DNA from: a virus | Reading direction: 5' to 3' (one strand) | Virus record (IMG/VR): IMGVR_UViG_3300028595_000011 | Span: 1 to 64,000 of that record | DNA: 64,000 nucleotides | Part shown: one piece after another, positions 22,910 to 31,028 of the stretch | Numbering within the stretch: the first letter of the stretch is position 1 | Layout: every line of letters starts with the position of its first letter | The notes under the pieces: model-generated | Told to the model about the DNA's origin: nothing | The model's input: the letters and a program-made list of their open reading frames with translations, nothing else | Databases searched by the model: none | Made by a program: the position numbers and the translations under genes

Positions 22910-23108
22910 CGTCGGCCTCCATTTCATCGAGAATGTCAGGGGTGTATCGTTCAAGAGCAGACCTGAACCGACAATTCTCAGCGCGGAGACGTTCGATCTC
23001 CTTGGCCCCTTCTTCCAGCAGCGCCCCTGCTGGCAGGTAGTGCTGGTCGATCATCTGATTGTTCTGTGCTTCATGGACCATGCGTTCTGGTAGGTCGCTC
23101 ATTTTCAT
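22902..23108 (-). CDS. Small coiled-coil protein (68 aa)
   Basis: MKMSDLPERMVHEAQ at the N-terminus. The stretch KEIERLRAENCRFRSALERY repeats the EIERLRA unit of two neighbouring genes, and the tail is acidic (EMEADDE). The start has GGAGG nine bases upstream. Unknown function. Confidence 0.6.
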   Translation of the reverse strand: MKMSDLPERMVHEAQNNQMIDQHYLPAGALLEEGAKEIERLRAENCRFRSALERYTPDILDEMEADDE

Positions 23109-23250
23109 CCTCCAAGCATTCGAGGGGGGACGCCAAGGCAGTCCGGTAGTTCGACCCGCTCGGCCACCAAAGAAACTTGATGGGAGTGGGGAGGAACCTT
23201 TGTTTTATTTGTTTAACGCCCATCGGCGTGGCGCTACCCCCCTCTTATAA
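23109..23250 (-). promoter_or_regulatory. Intergenic leader with T/A-rich element
   Basis: A 142-base gap in an otherwise tightly packed block. Read on the minus strand it contains AACAAATAAAACAAAGGTTCC and GC-rich stretches on both sides. A related ACCTTTGTTTT element (plus-strand reading) occurs in the divergent control region at 35560, so this may be a secondary promoter or operator. No good -10/-35 pair was found. Confidence 0.3.
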
Positions 23251-23415
23251 CTAGTTTGACCAAGTGATCTCGGCCAACACAACTTTGTATGTGCTAAGTC
23301 CAGCAGACTCAAAGCTTTCCTTTACTTCCTTCGCAGCTTCTGGATCTTCGAAAACATCAACGACTATATCGTCGTCACAGTCCACAAGAACCCACTGTCT
23401 ACTCGTCATCTTCAT
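23251..23415 (-). CDS. Small acidic protein (54 aa)
   Basis: The frame starts inside the end of the nuclease gene (overlap 17 bases). It reads MKMTSRQWVLVDCDDD...VFEDPEAAKEVKESFESAGL and ends ITWSN. It looks like a compact alpha/beta domain with strand, acidic loop, helix and strand. Translation is probably coupled to the upstream nuclease. No family recognised. Confidence 0.55.
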   Translation of the reverse strand: MKMTSRQWVLVDCDDDIVVDVFEDPEAAKEVKESFESAGLSTYKVVLAEITWSN

Positions 23416-23896
23416 TCTTGTCTACCCCCAAGGCCTGTTGAATTAGATCAAATGCTGAACCCATCTTAACGTCTTTCCAATCTACCTCAAGATATGTCCA
23501 GCCCTCAAGGTTTGCGAGGTTGCTCTTGTCCATGTCCCTGCGCCTGCCTTCAGGGGAATGGTGTGCGCCACCTAAGTAATGGACCTTGCCATCCTTTGAG
23601 CGGCGCACAACATAACTTCCTCCGTGGATCTCGACGAGTAGTCTTTCTGTAGGTATTGCGAGATCTGCACGGAACCTTCTCTTCGTAGAGAAAACATATT
23701 CAAGGTACAGAGTCGATGGCTTAACTTCCATTTTGGAATTCCAACGACCACCAAACTCGATCCCCATTTGTTCTAGCTCAATGATCAGGTTCATTAGAGC
23801 CAAGTCTCTGTCACGCTTGGCTTTAGTATCTTTCCTCTTCATCCCCACTTTGCCAGCAAGACGGCGGAACTCTTCAAGCGTTGTGTTCTGATTCAT
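23399..23896 (-). CDS. PD-(D/E)XK-type endonuclease-like protein (165 aa)
   Basis: Start chosen at MNQNTTLEEF (GGGAGTCAAAG upstream) rather than the longer frame. The C-terminal two thirds show the Vsr/DUF559-like nuclease pattern: RFRADLAIPTERLLVEIHGG (candidate D and E of the active site), HHSPEGRRRDMDKSN and LEGWTYLEVDW. The N-terminus is a helical segment that could bind DNA. A single-gene nuclease of this size may process branched or mismatched phage DNA or degrade host DNA; which one is unknown. Neighbouring genes overlap at both ends. Confidence 0.7.
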   Translation of the reverse strand: MNQNTTLEEFRRLAGKVGMKRKDTKAKRDRDLALMNLIIELEQMGIEFGGRWNSKMEVKPSTLYLEYVFSTKRRFRADLAIPTERLLVEIHGGSYVVRRSKDGKVHYLGGAHHSPEGRRRDMDKSNLANLEGWTYLEVDWKDVKMGSAFDLIQQALGVDKNEDDE

Positions 23897-24071
23897 CTTT
23901 GACTCCCACAATAGGATACACAAAGACTTCACAGAATGCAATTGCGAAGAGGATCATGTCACACAGTGTGGACTTGATCCAGCGTAGCACTAAAAGAAAG
24001 AACGCTATCCAGAGGATGAAACCATAATAGATTGCGAAGAGTACGATGGGTGAAACTACCAGCAGTTTCAT
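23874..24071 (-). CDS. Small membrane protein, two or more spans (65 aa)
   Basis: MKLLVVSPIVLFAIYYGFILWIAFFLLVLRW forms one long or two short spans, and MILFAIAFCEVFVYPIVG another. The frame remains open upstream for ~25 codons with further hydrophobic sequence (LLLPAILLGAAVLSFG) but no ATG or GTG, so a non-AUG start or an N-terminally longer product is possible. Overlaps the nuclease start by 23 bases. Confidence 0.55.
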   Translation of the reverse strand: MKLLVVSPIVLFAIYYGFILWIAFFLLVLRWIKSTLCDMILFAIAFCEVFVYPIVGVKDESEHNA

Positions 24072-24138
24072 CCAGGCACTTCCGAAAGAAAGGACCGCCG
24101 CTCCCAGCAGGATTGCCGGGAGCAGCAGTCGATTTAGG

Positions 24139-24576
24139 TTAGCAATAGTCCCGACTGAGGATCGGAGCGTTGCGGTTCACGAGCTTCTCCCAGGAGCGGG
24201 GGAAGGCCTTCTTGAACATGCCGTTGGCCCAGCGGGCGGCGTAACCGGCGGTGCCTTCCGAGGCCGAGGCCATCGGGAATTCACGATTGTCCTCAAGCGC
24301 CTCAGCAAAGAGGCGGAGGTAGGTCATAATGGCGAAGCCGGGGCGCAGGACGATGGTGTCCTGGCCGGAGACGTAGAAGCCACCAGCGTTGGTGGGTTCG
24401 TCGCCATCGGTGTCCACGACGAGATCAATCTCGATCCCATATGCATCACACAGCTCAGCGTGAAACACACGGATCTTCTCGACCCGCTCGTCGAAGTCTC
24501 CCGCCCACGGGCGGTCCTGTGCATACGCCTTCGCAGCAGCGAGTGCGTAGCGGTTGTGCTTGGCAACAAATTCCAT
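24139..24576 (-). CDS. Hypothetical protein (145 aa)
   Basis: Start taken at MEFVAKHNRYALAAAKAYAQ, which has AAGGAGGAATACAA directly upstream; a longer frame begins at 24627. The middle (DTDGDEPTNAGGFYVSGQDT) is followed by a hydrophobic helix (FAIMTYLRLFAEAL). The arrangement recalls small zincin-like proteins, but the HExxH motif is absent, so I assign no function. DNA here is more GC-rich than in its neighbours. Confidence 0.6.
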   Translation of the reverse strand: MEFVAKHNRYALAAAKAYAQDRPWAGDFDERVEKIRVFHAELCDAYGIEIDLVVDTDGDEPTNAGGFYVSGQDTIVLRPGFAIMTYLRLFAEALEDNREFPMASASEGTAGYAARWANGMFKKAFPRSWEKLVNRNAPILSRDYC

Positions 24577-24642
24577 TTTGTATTCCTCCTTGGAATGGTT
24601 GGTTAGTCTTAGAACCGAGTTGTTCATTATGCACTCGCTACT

Positions 24643-25212
24643 CTAGCTCTCCTTTCTAACACCTCCCCTGTTTTCTAGGAGCCACATCGCCTCCCTCAAC
24701 GCTATTGGATAGTCTTCCCTCGATGACCATACGATGCCCATCCGGGGGAAGCTGGATTCAATCCATGCCTTGCATAGATCAACCAGCTTGGCCAATGTAG
24801 TGCGGAGCATGGCAACCTCTAGCTCCTGTCCATGTTTGGGCGGGGCTGGCTCTTCGTTAGCCTCATCAACAGCCTCGGCAACAACTGCCCTGGCAAACTT
24901 TCTTGCCCTGGTAGATGCTCCCTTCGGTGTCAGCGCACCGCCCCATGACTTTCCTCGCCACAGCCTACCGTTGTAGATCATAGCGTAATGAGTGAAGTAG
25001 TTCTTCGCTTCCTCATTACCCATAAAGATTCGGTCGTTGTGTTTAACAGCCTGGCTATACACTATGCCATGCTCTGTAAACGTGATGCTCTCAAGCGAGA
25101 TATCTGAAAGATCCATGCTCATCTTGCCCAGAGCCATCACGTTGCTTCGTGACAGGCCAGGTCGGAACTTGACAGACCACGGCTCCCAGAAGTAGCTCGC
25201 ATCAGCAGACAT
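24643..25212 (-). CDS. Hypothetical protein (189 aa), end of the amidoligase operon
   Basis: MSADASYFWEPWSVKF at the start, a predominantly beta N-terminal half (SDISLESITFTEHGIVYSQ) and a helical C-terminal half (ELEVAMLRTTLAKLVDLCKAW). No recognised motif. The start overlaps the stop of the 118-residue gene by one base, so it belongs to the same operon as the amidoligase and amidotransferase. Confidence 0.6.
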   Translation of the reverse strand: MSADASYFWEPWSVKFRPGLSRSNVMALGKMSMDLSDISLESITFTEHGIVYSQAVKHNDRIFMGNEEAKNYFTHYAMIYNGRLWRGKSWGGALTPKGASTRARKFARAVVAEAVDEANEEPAPPKHGQELEVAMLRTTLAKLVDLCKAWIESSFPRMGIVWSSREDYPIALREAMWLLENRGGVRKES

Positions 25213-25568
25213 TAGTTCTCCTCACCCTCCGGCACGGTGGAATCAACAATCTTCGCAACCATCTTGTTGCTGTTTTGTTCTGTGTATTCCACCATCTCCC
25301 TCATTGAATCCCCGTCAACCCCGAGGTTATGAAGGAACAGCATTTGAGCCAGAAGAATATCATGCCATACCAACCCGACATCCTTGTCGGATGAGGCAGG
25401 GAACCACTCAACCATGGATGCCTGACTTGCTGATGCCCCCTTGCCAATGAAGACAAATACAGCACCATCAATCAGACTTGCATCCTGTTGTTTGGTCATC
25501 TCCAAGAATGACTCAAGCATCATTACATATTCTGGTGTTACTTCCATTTTACTCCCCGCTTCACTCAT
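25212..25568 (-). CDS. Hypothetical protein (118 aa)
   Basis: MSEAGSKMEVTPEYVMMLES; acidic, alpha/beta, with a GAVFVFIGKGASASQASMV strand-turn segment and an acidic tail (VPEGEEN). Overlaps the upstream zinc-ribbon gene by 4 bases and the downstream one by 1, so translation is coupled. Unknown role in the operon. Confidence 0.6.
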   Translation of the reverse strand: MSEAGSKMEVTPEYVMMLESFLEMTKQQDASLIDGAVFVFIGKGASASQASMVEWFPASSDKDVGLVWHDILLAQMLFLHNLGVDGDSMREMVEYTEQNSNKMVAKIVDSTVPEGEEN

Positions 25569-26740
25569 GCGATGTTGAATGCCTGCTCAACATTCTGATA
25601 CATTGAATGCTCTGTCATTGTGAAGGCTTTTGTAATTAGATCAGAGTCGATACTCTGAATCACTTTGTCTGTCGGGAATTGAACATCCCCACTCTTTTTG
25701 ATGATCGACCTTGCTCCAGCCTTCTTCTGTGCAAGAGCATATATGACCCTCAATGTTTCGTTAACTCCGGCGGAGTCAACACGCAACACACCCATACTGG
25801 AGAGTTGTTTTGCAAAGCTTGCGATCTCATCGTTGAACATTGAGTCAATGTAATCTGCACGATAAGAGTCTGCCATTTTTTCATCGAGGATCTGCATCGG
25901 ATCTTCATTGAGCCTCAGGATCAACTGTAAGGCGAGGTTATCAGTTGAAATTCCTAACTGAAGAAACTCACCAGATGGTGTGATCCTACATCCCAACTTT
26001 TTCATCACTTCCGTGTTGACACGCCCTCTAATAAAGTGCTTGCCTCTGTTGGCAAAGGATGGATTATCAGACATCTTGATCTTGAACACAAGCCCACCTT
26101 CATAGCGGACTATCGTGTTGGGTACGTTGTCTTTGATTTGCAGCAACATTCGAGCCTTGGCTGCGTGGGCAAGGCGATTGATGCTTATCTTAGTAGCCAT
26201 CGCAAGCGTTGCAGCAGCCCTTACTTCATGGTCATCAATGTGTTCTGCACGTATTGATGTGACACAATTACAAGATGGACAACAGTAAATATACTTTACC
26301 CCATAATTATCATCTGGCGGAAAAACTGACCCGGCTCGACACGAAGGATTGATGCACACTCCATATATCAGATCTTCATCCCCGTATCGTCTTTTCAAAT
26401 TGTATGCCACAAGCTCATCGAATTGTTTGCAATCAAACAATTTTTGATGGAAGGCGACATACTCGGTTGGTGACATATGCGTTATCGCATTGATGCGTGC
26501 GATGTGTTCTCGTCTCTCGTCAAGAGAGCCAGTGAATCCATCTATCCACTCAATCTCTCTGTCGCCCCTCTGGGCCAGGAGATCAGCAACATCAAGCATG
26601 AATCCGCTCGTGTCTGGATGCCACCAGACAATGCCCGTATATTCACTCAGTGGTTGTTGGTATTCAGACCACCAGTACCACTGAATGGTTTTATGCATCC
26701 TCTTCCATCTGCCCCCATTTTCATGGGTTCCATTGTCCAT
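25565..26740 (-). CDS. Zinc-ribbon protein of the amidoligase operon (391 aa)
   Basis: Aromatic-rich N-terminus (TIQWYWWSEYQQPL). At about residues 128-158 there is a four-Cys ribbon (CINPSC ... CCPSCN), then a long alpha/beta region (MLLQIKDNVPNTIVRYEGG, a SGEFLQLGIS segment) and a helical C-terminus. I do not recognise a family. It lies 14 bases behind the glutamine amidotransferase and overlaps the next gene, so it is likely the third component of the same pathway. The ribbon is shared in type with the other two proteins. Confidence 0.65.
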   Translation of the reverse strand: MDNGTHENGGRWKRMHKTIQWYWWSEYQQPLSEYTGIVWWHPDTSGFMLDVADLLAQRGDREIEWIDGFTGSLDERREHIARINAITHMSPTEYVAFHQKLFDCKQFDELVAYNLKRRYGDEDLIYGVCINPSCRAGSVFPPDDNYGVKYIYCCPSCNCVTSIRAEHIDDHEVRAAATLAMATKISINRLAHAAKARMLLQIKDNVPNTIVRYEGGLVFKIKMSDNPSFANRGKHFIRGRVNTEVMKKLGCRITPSGEFLQLGISTDNLALQLILRLNEDPMQILDEKMADSYRADYIDSMFNDEIASFAKQLSSMGVLRVDSAGVNETLRVIYALAQKKAGARSIIKKSGDVQFPTDKVIQSIDSDLITKAFTMTEHSMYQNVEQAFNIA

Positions 26741-26754
26741 AAACGAACTCCTTT

Positions 26755-27972
26755 CTATGCGTCTTGTTCACCGAAGTACAGCAGCCCATACTCCTGAACT
26801 ATTTCCCAGTGATCTTGGATGTATGTCCTTTTGCTCTGACAGAATGGGCAGAGAACAGCTTTCTCTGTTCCACCACAACTGACCACTTCCCTGGTGTCTA
26901 CTACACCATCATCTTCATGGAAGTATGAGGCACAGTCAAAGCACATCATGCCCTGGTCACTCCAGTCTGCCTCTTTTTCCAAGAAACCCCACCCCTGACT
27001 CTCAGTCTTGACAATCTTTTTGCTTTGACCTTCTTTGTCAAACAGCTTGTCAGCCTCGACTGTTGAGTCAGAGTCACAGTTGGGGCATCGGACAATTTCC
27101 TTGTAGCCCATGTCCCACTTAATAAGTCTCGATTCACCACGCTCGAAGTATCCATGACAATCAACGCAGTAGTAGCTGATGTATTCCTTTGTGTTCTTGT
27201 CCTTGTCGGATCGAAGAACCTTCTTTGTTTCGGAACAATCTATACTAACAGCACACTTGTCCTTGTCGAACGCATTGGTTATTGGGTTTCCAGCAGCGCC
27301 ACCATATCCATAGGTAGCCTTATTCTTGATCTGGTTTCGATTGTACTTATAGTTCTTGCCATAGGTTATGGTCGAAGATTTGTATGGCTTCCAAAGCATA
27401 TTGGAAAACCACACGTCCTTGTACCCCGACACCTGACCCCATGATCCTTGGTGCTCATTCACGATGGCAACATCACCGTTGCTATCCATGAACACCAGCT
27501 TGTTGCCACCGATGAACTTGCCGAGCATCTTATTGATAACACCAACACCGTCAAGTGTTTCAGTTGTGATGCCAGCCACAAGGTCTTCATGTAGTGGATG
27601 CAGGACATCCAGAATGAATGTTTCCGTGTCGCTAATGTCTTCATCCTTTGGCACATCAACGCAACTGAGTACCCCGTTGTGTGCCATGTAGACATCTTCG
27701 GTTACACCGAATGGATGAGTGTTCTCTGGTCGAACACTGCCGTGAGTTGCGATGCGAAAGTGGAGAACAACAGGGAGAGACTTGAATCTCTCCTTGCCCA
27801 TGCGCTTGATGAATCGTTTCATCGAGCGCCATCGCATGAAGCCCTTCTTCACATGCAACTCACCATCCTCAGCGAACATCAGGCCAGCGCCGTCGCTATT
27901 CTTTTTCCAGCACTGCTTCAGAACATCCATGTCTACATCCACATCAGATGGCTTGTAGACGATAACGCACAT
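26755..27972 (-). CDS. Class II glutamine amidotransferase (Ntn hydrolase) with C-terminal zinc ribbons
   Basis: 405 residues. The N-terminal ~200 are a class II glutaminase: Cys2 nucleophile exposed after Met removal (MCVIVYKP), NSDGAGLMF (25-33), HFRIATHG (71-78), ENTHPFGV, MAHNGVL (96-102) and SDTE. These are the residues that bind and hydrolyse glutamine to release ammonia. Instead of a synthetase or isomerase domain, the C-terminal half carries Cys pairs (CVDCHG, RCPNCDSD, CFDCAS, LCPFCQ), i.e. two ribbon-like units. The amidoligase gene ends 9 bases upstream, so the natural reading is an ammonia donor acting in trans with that ligase. The substrate is unknown. Confidence 0.85.
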   Translation of the reverse strand: MCVIVYKPSDVDVDMDVLKQCWKKNSDGAGLMFAEDGELHVKKGFMRWRSMKRFIKRMGKERFKSLPVVLHFRIATHGSVRPENTHPFGVTEDVYMAHNGVLSCVDVPKDEDISDTETFILDVLHPLHEDLVAGITTETLDGVGVINKMLGKFIGGNKLVFMDSNGDVAIVNEHQGSWGQVSGYKDVWFSNMLWKPYKSSTITYGKNYKYNRNQIKNKATYGYGGAAGNPITNAFDKDKCAVSIDCSETKKVLRSDKDKNTKEYISYYCVDCHGYFERGESRLIKWDMGYKEIVRCPNCDSDSTVEADKLFDKEGQSKKIVKTESQGWGFLEKEADWSDQGMMCFDCASYFHEDDGVVDTREVVSCGGTEKAVLCPFCQSKRTYIQDHWEIVQEYGLLYFGEQDA

Positions 27973-27981
27973 GCAATCTCC

Positions 27982-29496
27982 TTACTCCTCACGCTCAAAC
28001 GTCAGCACCTCTGTCGTTTGGTTGAGGCATATGAAATTTTTGTAGGCTGCACCTCTCTCGTGTACGAAATCAATGAATCTTTCGTACGTCGTGTGGTTGT
28101 ACCCACAAGTCTTAGTGAAATCGAATAGAGCTTGAAGAAACTCTACGTTGCCAAAGTATACTGTCGGAGCTAGCGTGCTTCTGAAGATGCGACACTCAAC
28201 AGTGTTCGAATTGCTCGTGTTGATTGCCGATCCCCTGCCGTGTGGTTGTTCTCCTCGTTTGGTTCGAGCGATGCTTAACAGTTCCTTGTTATCACCCAAG
28301 TTTGTGTTGGCCCACTGTCTCAGTCTTTTGGCCGGTCGCCTTGAGATCCTTGTGATGAATGCTTCATTCTCCTTGAAGAACTTCATAAACTTCAACAAGT
28401 GAAAGTTGGTGAAGGCATCGTTGCTCATGTGGACGTGCATCCCACAGTTCTCAGCATCATATCCTTTCATCAGCTTTGCGAGATTGAACATGGGTTTAAA
28501 TGCATCCTCGTTCTTCTTCATCCACTCGTATGTGAATGGATGACTGACCAACTCGAACCCATTCCTGATTGATGAGTCACTCTTGCAGTAGAAGAGACCG
28601 TTCCCTCCATCCTGCTCACCGAGTTGGATCAGTGCAGATTCACGAGGAACACCCTGACCCTTCGCCATTTCAATCTCAACCTCTGTTCCAAAGAACAGCG
28701 CACGTTCATCGAGATTGATCTCGACCTTCCTGAAATCGGGAATAGGTCGATGACTGTAGTTCCTTATCTGATAAGCACCAGCAACTCTGTTACCTGCCCT
28801 TCTGTAACAATCCGGGCAAATGCCAGTGTTAGCACTTAAGTCCCTGACGTAACGACACCGCACCTCAAGCGTGCCTCCAGGCACATCACGATATGCATTG
28901 CTGCAAGATGTACAAGTGTACATCCTCGACCTCATGACGTTTACGTCAAGCTCACAAACCATAGTAAGCGCAGCCTCAACTTCAGCAACATCTCTCGATC
29001 TTCGCTGACGAATGATCGTGTTAATCTGCTGGGCTGCATGAACTCGACACAGCTTTCTACCTTCAACTTCCCACACCCTGGAACGGAGCCGATCACTGTC
29101 ACACTCGGCGCATGGATTCAGTGTATCCATGCAACTGGGACACCAGAGTTCTCCATTTGGTGACTCCATCCCCTCGGTTTGTAGTGTCGGCTGATCACAT
29201 GATGGACAGAAAAAGTATGCGTCATTGAAGCACCTATAACAGAGCCGATTACCTTGAAGGTCTCGCCTCATCTGTTCCTGTGCATCTTCGTCTCGCGGTG
29301 TAAAGCAGAGCCTTTCACAGCCCTCGGCAGAACACTGCTGAACAGCAGGGGACCCTATCTCTACACACTCTTTACAGATAGCAGTAGTATCCTGCCAGTC
29401 GAAGTACACTGGCGCATGATAATCCCGTGGTCCCATGAAGGTAGACTCGCACACACAGCACCTCCACTCACTTCGAGCTTTCGGTACGTGCGACAT
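27982..29496 (-). CDS. Phage-type amidoligase (glutamine-synthetase-like) with N-terminal zinc-ribbon array
   Basis: 504 residues. The first ~230 contain many CxxC pairs (CCVC, CKEC, CYRC, CPSC, CAEC, CTSC, CPDC), several ribbons in tandem. The C-terminal part matches the amidoligase family related to glutamine synthetase: GTEVEIE (270-276), KSDSSI..GFELVSHP (305-320), CGMHVHMS (351-358, metal/nucleotide ligands) and VECRIFRST (433-441). Family members are predicted to form amide or peptide bonds using ATP. It is followed by a glutamine amidotransferase, a coupling predicted before for such ligases. What is ligated (protein, peptide, cell-wall or nucleotide) is not deducible here. Confidence 0.85.
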   Translation of the reverse strand: MSHVPKARSEWRCCVCESTFMGPRDYHAPVYFDWQDTTAICKECVEIGSPAVQQCSAEGCERLCFTPRDEDAQEQMRRDLQGNRLCYRCFNDAYFFCPSCDQPTLQTEGMESPNGELWCPSCMDTLNPCAECDSDRLRSRVWEVEGRKLCRVHAAQQINTIIRQRRSRDVAEVEAALTMVCELDVNVMRSRMYTCTSCSNAYRDVPGGTLEVRCRYVRDLSANTGICPDCYRRAGNRVAGAYQIRNYSHRPIPDFRKVEINLDERALFFGTEVEIEMAKGQGVPRESALIQLGEQDGGNGLFYCKSDSSIRNGFELVSHPFTYEWMKKNEDAFKPMFNLAKLMKGYDAENCGMHVHMSNDAFTNFHLLKFMKFFKENEAFITRISRRPAKRLRQWANTNLGDNKELLSIARTKRGEQPHGRGSAINTSNSNTVECRIFRSTLAPTVYFGNVEFLQALFDFTKTCGYNHTTYERFIDFVHERGAAYKNFICLNQTTEVLTFEREE

Positions 29497-29595
29497 TCAT
29501 TCTCCTTTCTGCAACGTCTCATTCATTTCCCGCTGATGAGTGCGTTGTCTCAATACTCGGCACAGTATGGTGCCTGTCTCAATTGAATAGCTTCC

Positions 29596-29937
29596 TTACT
29601 TCCACCGACACAGTGGAGGAGCGGCAATGTCTTCACTTGTCTTGCTTGGTAGTAGCTGGTCGTCTGTCTGTATGCCCTCCACTCTAAAGGGCAAGTCCCC
29701 CTCCCACGCGGACACGTAGTTGCATGGCAAGCCGTCGATGACATCGAGTCTTACCAATCGGCAGCCAGCCTTTCGTAGCGTTTCCCAAGAGAAACCAAGG
29801 AGAATTTCCGCAACTTCAATGCAGGTAACACCACTATCACTGAGTGTCTGCTCAAAGAATGCCCACTCGGTTTCAGATATCACCTGAACCACACCCCACA
29901 TCATGCCCTTGAACTTGTCATCGAACTGATTGCTCAT
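29596..29937 (-). CDS. Hypothetical protein (113 aa)
   Basis: MSNQFDDKFKGMMWGVVQVI at the N-terminus, an acidic helical middle (ISETEWAFFEQTLSDSG), and a C-terminus with WEGDLPFRVEG. Single-domain cytoplasmic protein with no metal or catalytic motif. Four bases behind the membrane-protein gene. A ~100-base gap separates it from the amidoligase gene; that gap holds nothing I recognise beyond the GAAAGGAG ribosome site. Confidence 0.6.
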   Translation of the reverse strand: MSNQFDDKFKGMMWGVVQVISETEWAFFEQTLSDSGVTCIEVAEILLGFSWETLRKAGCRLVRLDVIDGLPCNYVSAWEGDLPFRVEGIQTDDQLLPSKTSEDIAAPPLCRWK

Positions 29938-29940
29938 TGG

Positions 29941-30180
29941 CTAGTCCAGTTCGAGCCATGCCCGTGTTTCATCCGATGCTTCCCAGGCATCAAAGGTCTG
30001 GGTTGTTTCTTGATAGACATTGAATGCCATAAAGAATCCACAAGCTAAGCCATCAGCTATGCAGTACAGCATCAGCCAGAGGCGACGGCCACGCTTCCCT
30101 TCCCTGGTGATAACCCAGTCATAGAAGCAGCGAAGCATCTTCATTGTCTTGAAATCAAGACGTTCGATGTACCGATACAT
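29941..30180 (-). CDS. Small membrane protein (79 aa)
   Basis: Basic N-terminus (MYRYIERLDFKTMKMLRCF) followed by one hydrophobic segment (LWLMLYCIADGLACGFFMAF) and an acidic tail (ASDETRAWLELD). Ribosome site GAAAGGAGG. Unknown function. Confidence 0.6.
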   Translation of the reverse strand: MYRYIERLDFKTMKMLRCFYDWVITREGKRGRRLWLMLYCIADGLACGFFMAFNVYQETTQTFDAWEASDETRAWLELD

Positions 30181-30192
30181 AGCGCCTCCTTT

Positions 30193-30519
30193 CTAAGTTG
30201 GTATGTTGCGCTTGATTCGGGAGAGCTTTGCCTTCAGTGGCCTCACGCCACCAATCCTCTTCATTTCTGTGTAGCACGTGTGACAGATATACGCACCATG
30301 ATCGAGATTGATTATTAAATCCAGCTTCCAGTCTGCATCTCGACCACACCAGTTCCTGTCTGCTGAATTTTCAGTCGTGTCCCAGTCACTTGCCACCTCG
30401 CATACATAGCCCTGACCAATCGGGTGCCACTCAAAAAGGTGAGCACCAGATTCAACCAACTCTTGTGGTGTTGGCTTGCGTGGTGGCTGGTAGTTTAGAC
30501 GACGTTCAATGTCTGGCAT
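30193..30519 (-). CDS. Small protein with Cys pairs (108 aa), related in design to the next two genes
   Basis: MPDIERRLNYQPPRKPTPQE, then CEVASDW..WCGRDADW and a late ICHTC pair, ending LSRIKRNIPT. The order (acidic/aromatic centre with Cys, a C..C pair near the end, basic IKR..P terminus) resembles the paralogues at 30735 and 31029, but identity is low. Probably a zinc-binding protein. Confidence 0.6.
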   Translation of the reverse strand: MPDIERRLNYQPPRKPTPQELVESGAHLFEWHPIGQGYVCEVASDWDTTENSADRNWCGRDADWKLDLIINLDHGAYICHTCYTEMKRIGGVRPLKAKLSRIKRNIPT

Positions 30520-30534
30520 CTCGTCTCCCTTCTA

Positions 30535-30738
30535 CTACGGTACTTGGTAGTATTCTTCCCACCAATCTTCATACGCTATGTAGTCAGCCCTCCGAAACGC
30601 AGTTCTTATTGACTTGAGCTTCTCAGCCTGGTTGTTGTTGAGGTTTTCGAGGTACTTGATTCTCTCTTTATACCTCACTGTCACGTACGCCAAAGCCATG
30701 CCTTGGAATATGATGCAGCTAATCACAAACAAGTTCAT
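30535..30738 (-). CDS. Small membrane-anchored protein (67 aa)
   Basis: MNLFVISCIIFQGMALAYVTV is an N-terminal anchor, followed by a basic helical cytoplasmic part (RYKERIKYLENLNNNQAEKL) and an acidic, aromatic end (WWEEYYQVP). The start overlaps the stop of the 30735 gene (ATGA), and the ribosome site AAAGGAGG lies within that gene's last codons. Confidence 0.6.
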   Translation of the reverse strand: MNLFVISCIIFQGMALAYVTVRYKERIKYLENLNNNQAEKLKSIRTAFRRADYIAYEDWWEEYYQVP

Positions 30739-31016
30739 GGCAGCCTCCTTTTGATTGCGTTATCAGTAATCATTGCCCTTACTCTTGGCAATCTTAGAAA
30801 GCACTCTTCGCACAGCCACTGAACTGGCTGACTCCTATGTACCCTGCGATAGTTAGCAACATTCGAATCTATCCAATCTTGCTCTTCAGCATTGAACCCC
30901 TCGCACAGTTGATCCTCTTCAATTGCCCTCTCTTGATCATCATCATTAAGCCTGTAGAAATCAAAGCGGCAGATGATACCCTCTTCAATGAGTTGCCTCA
31001 ACCCACGCCTTGGCAT
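30735..31016 (-). CDS. Zinc-knuckle protein, paralogue of the adjacent gene (93 aa)
   Basis: Shares with the 31029-31316 product RQLIE(N/E)G.IC, AEE..WIDSN, Y.RR and a late C..CF.LP, then a closing IKR(K/R)LP. The two arose by tandem duplication and have diverged. Cys residues (IC, LCEECF) suggest a zinc site. No outside family recognised. The IKRRLP codons double as the ribosome site of the next gene. Confidence 0.65.
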   Translation of the reverse strand: MPRRGLRQLIEEGIICRFDFYRLNDDDQERAIEEDQLCEGFNAEEQDWIDSNVANYRRVHRSQPVQWLCEECFLRLPRVRAMITDNAIKRRLP

Positions 31017-31028
31017 AGACTACTCCTT

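Noticed and set aside
23109-23250. tRNA-like stretch (minus-strand GGTGGCCGAGCGGGTC and CTCGAATGC)
   Set aside because: No acceptor-stem complementarity and no proper anticodon arm could be built; resemblance is limited to D-arm-like bases.
24046-24606. 186-residue plus-strand frame opposite the 145-residue gene
   Set aside because: The minus frame has an ideal AAGGAGG site and fits the packed operon; the plus frame is an isolated antisense frame in GC-rich DNA.
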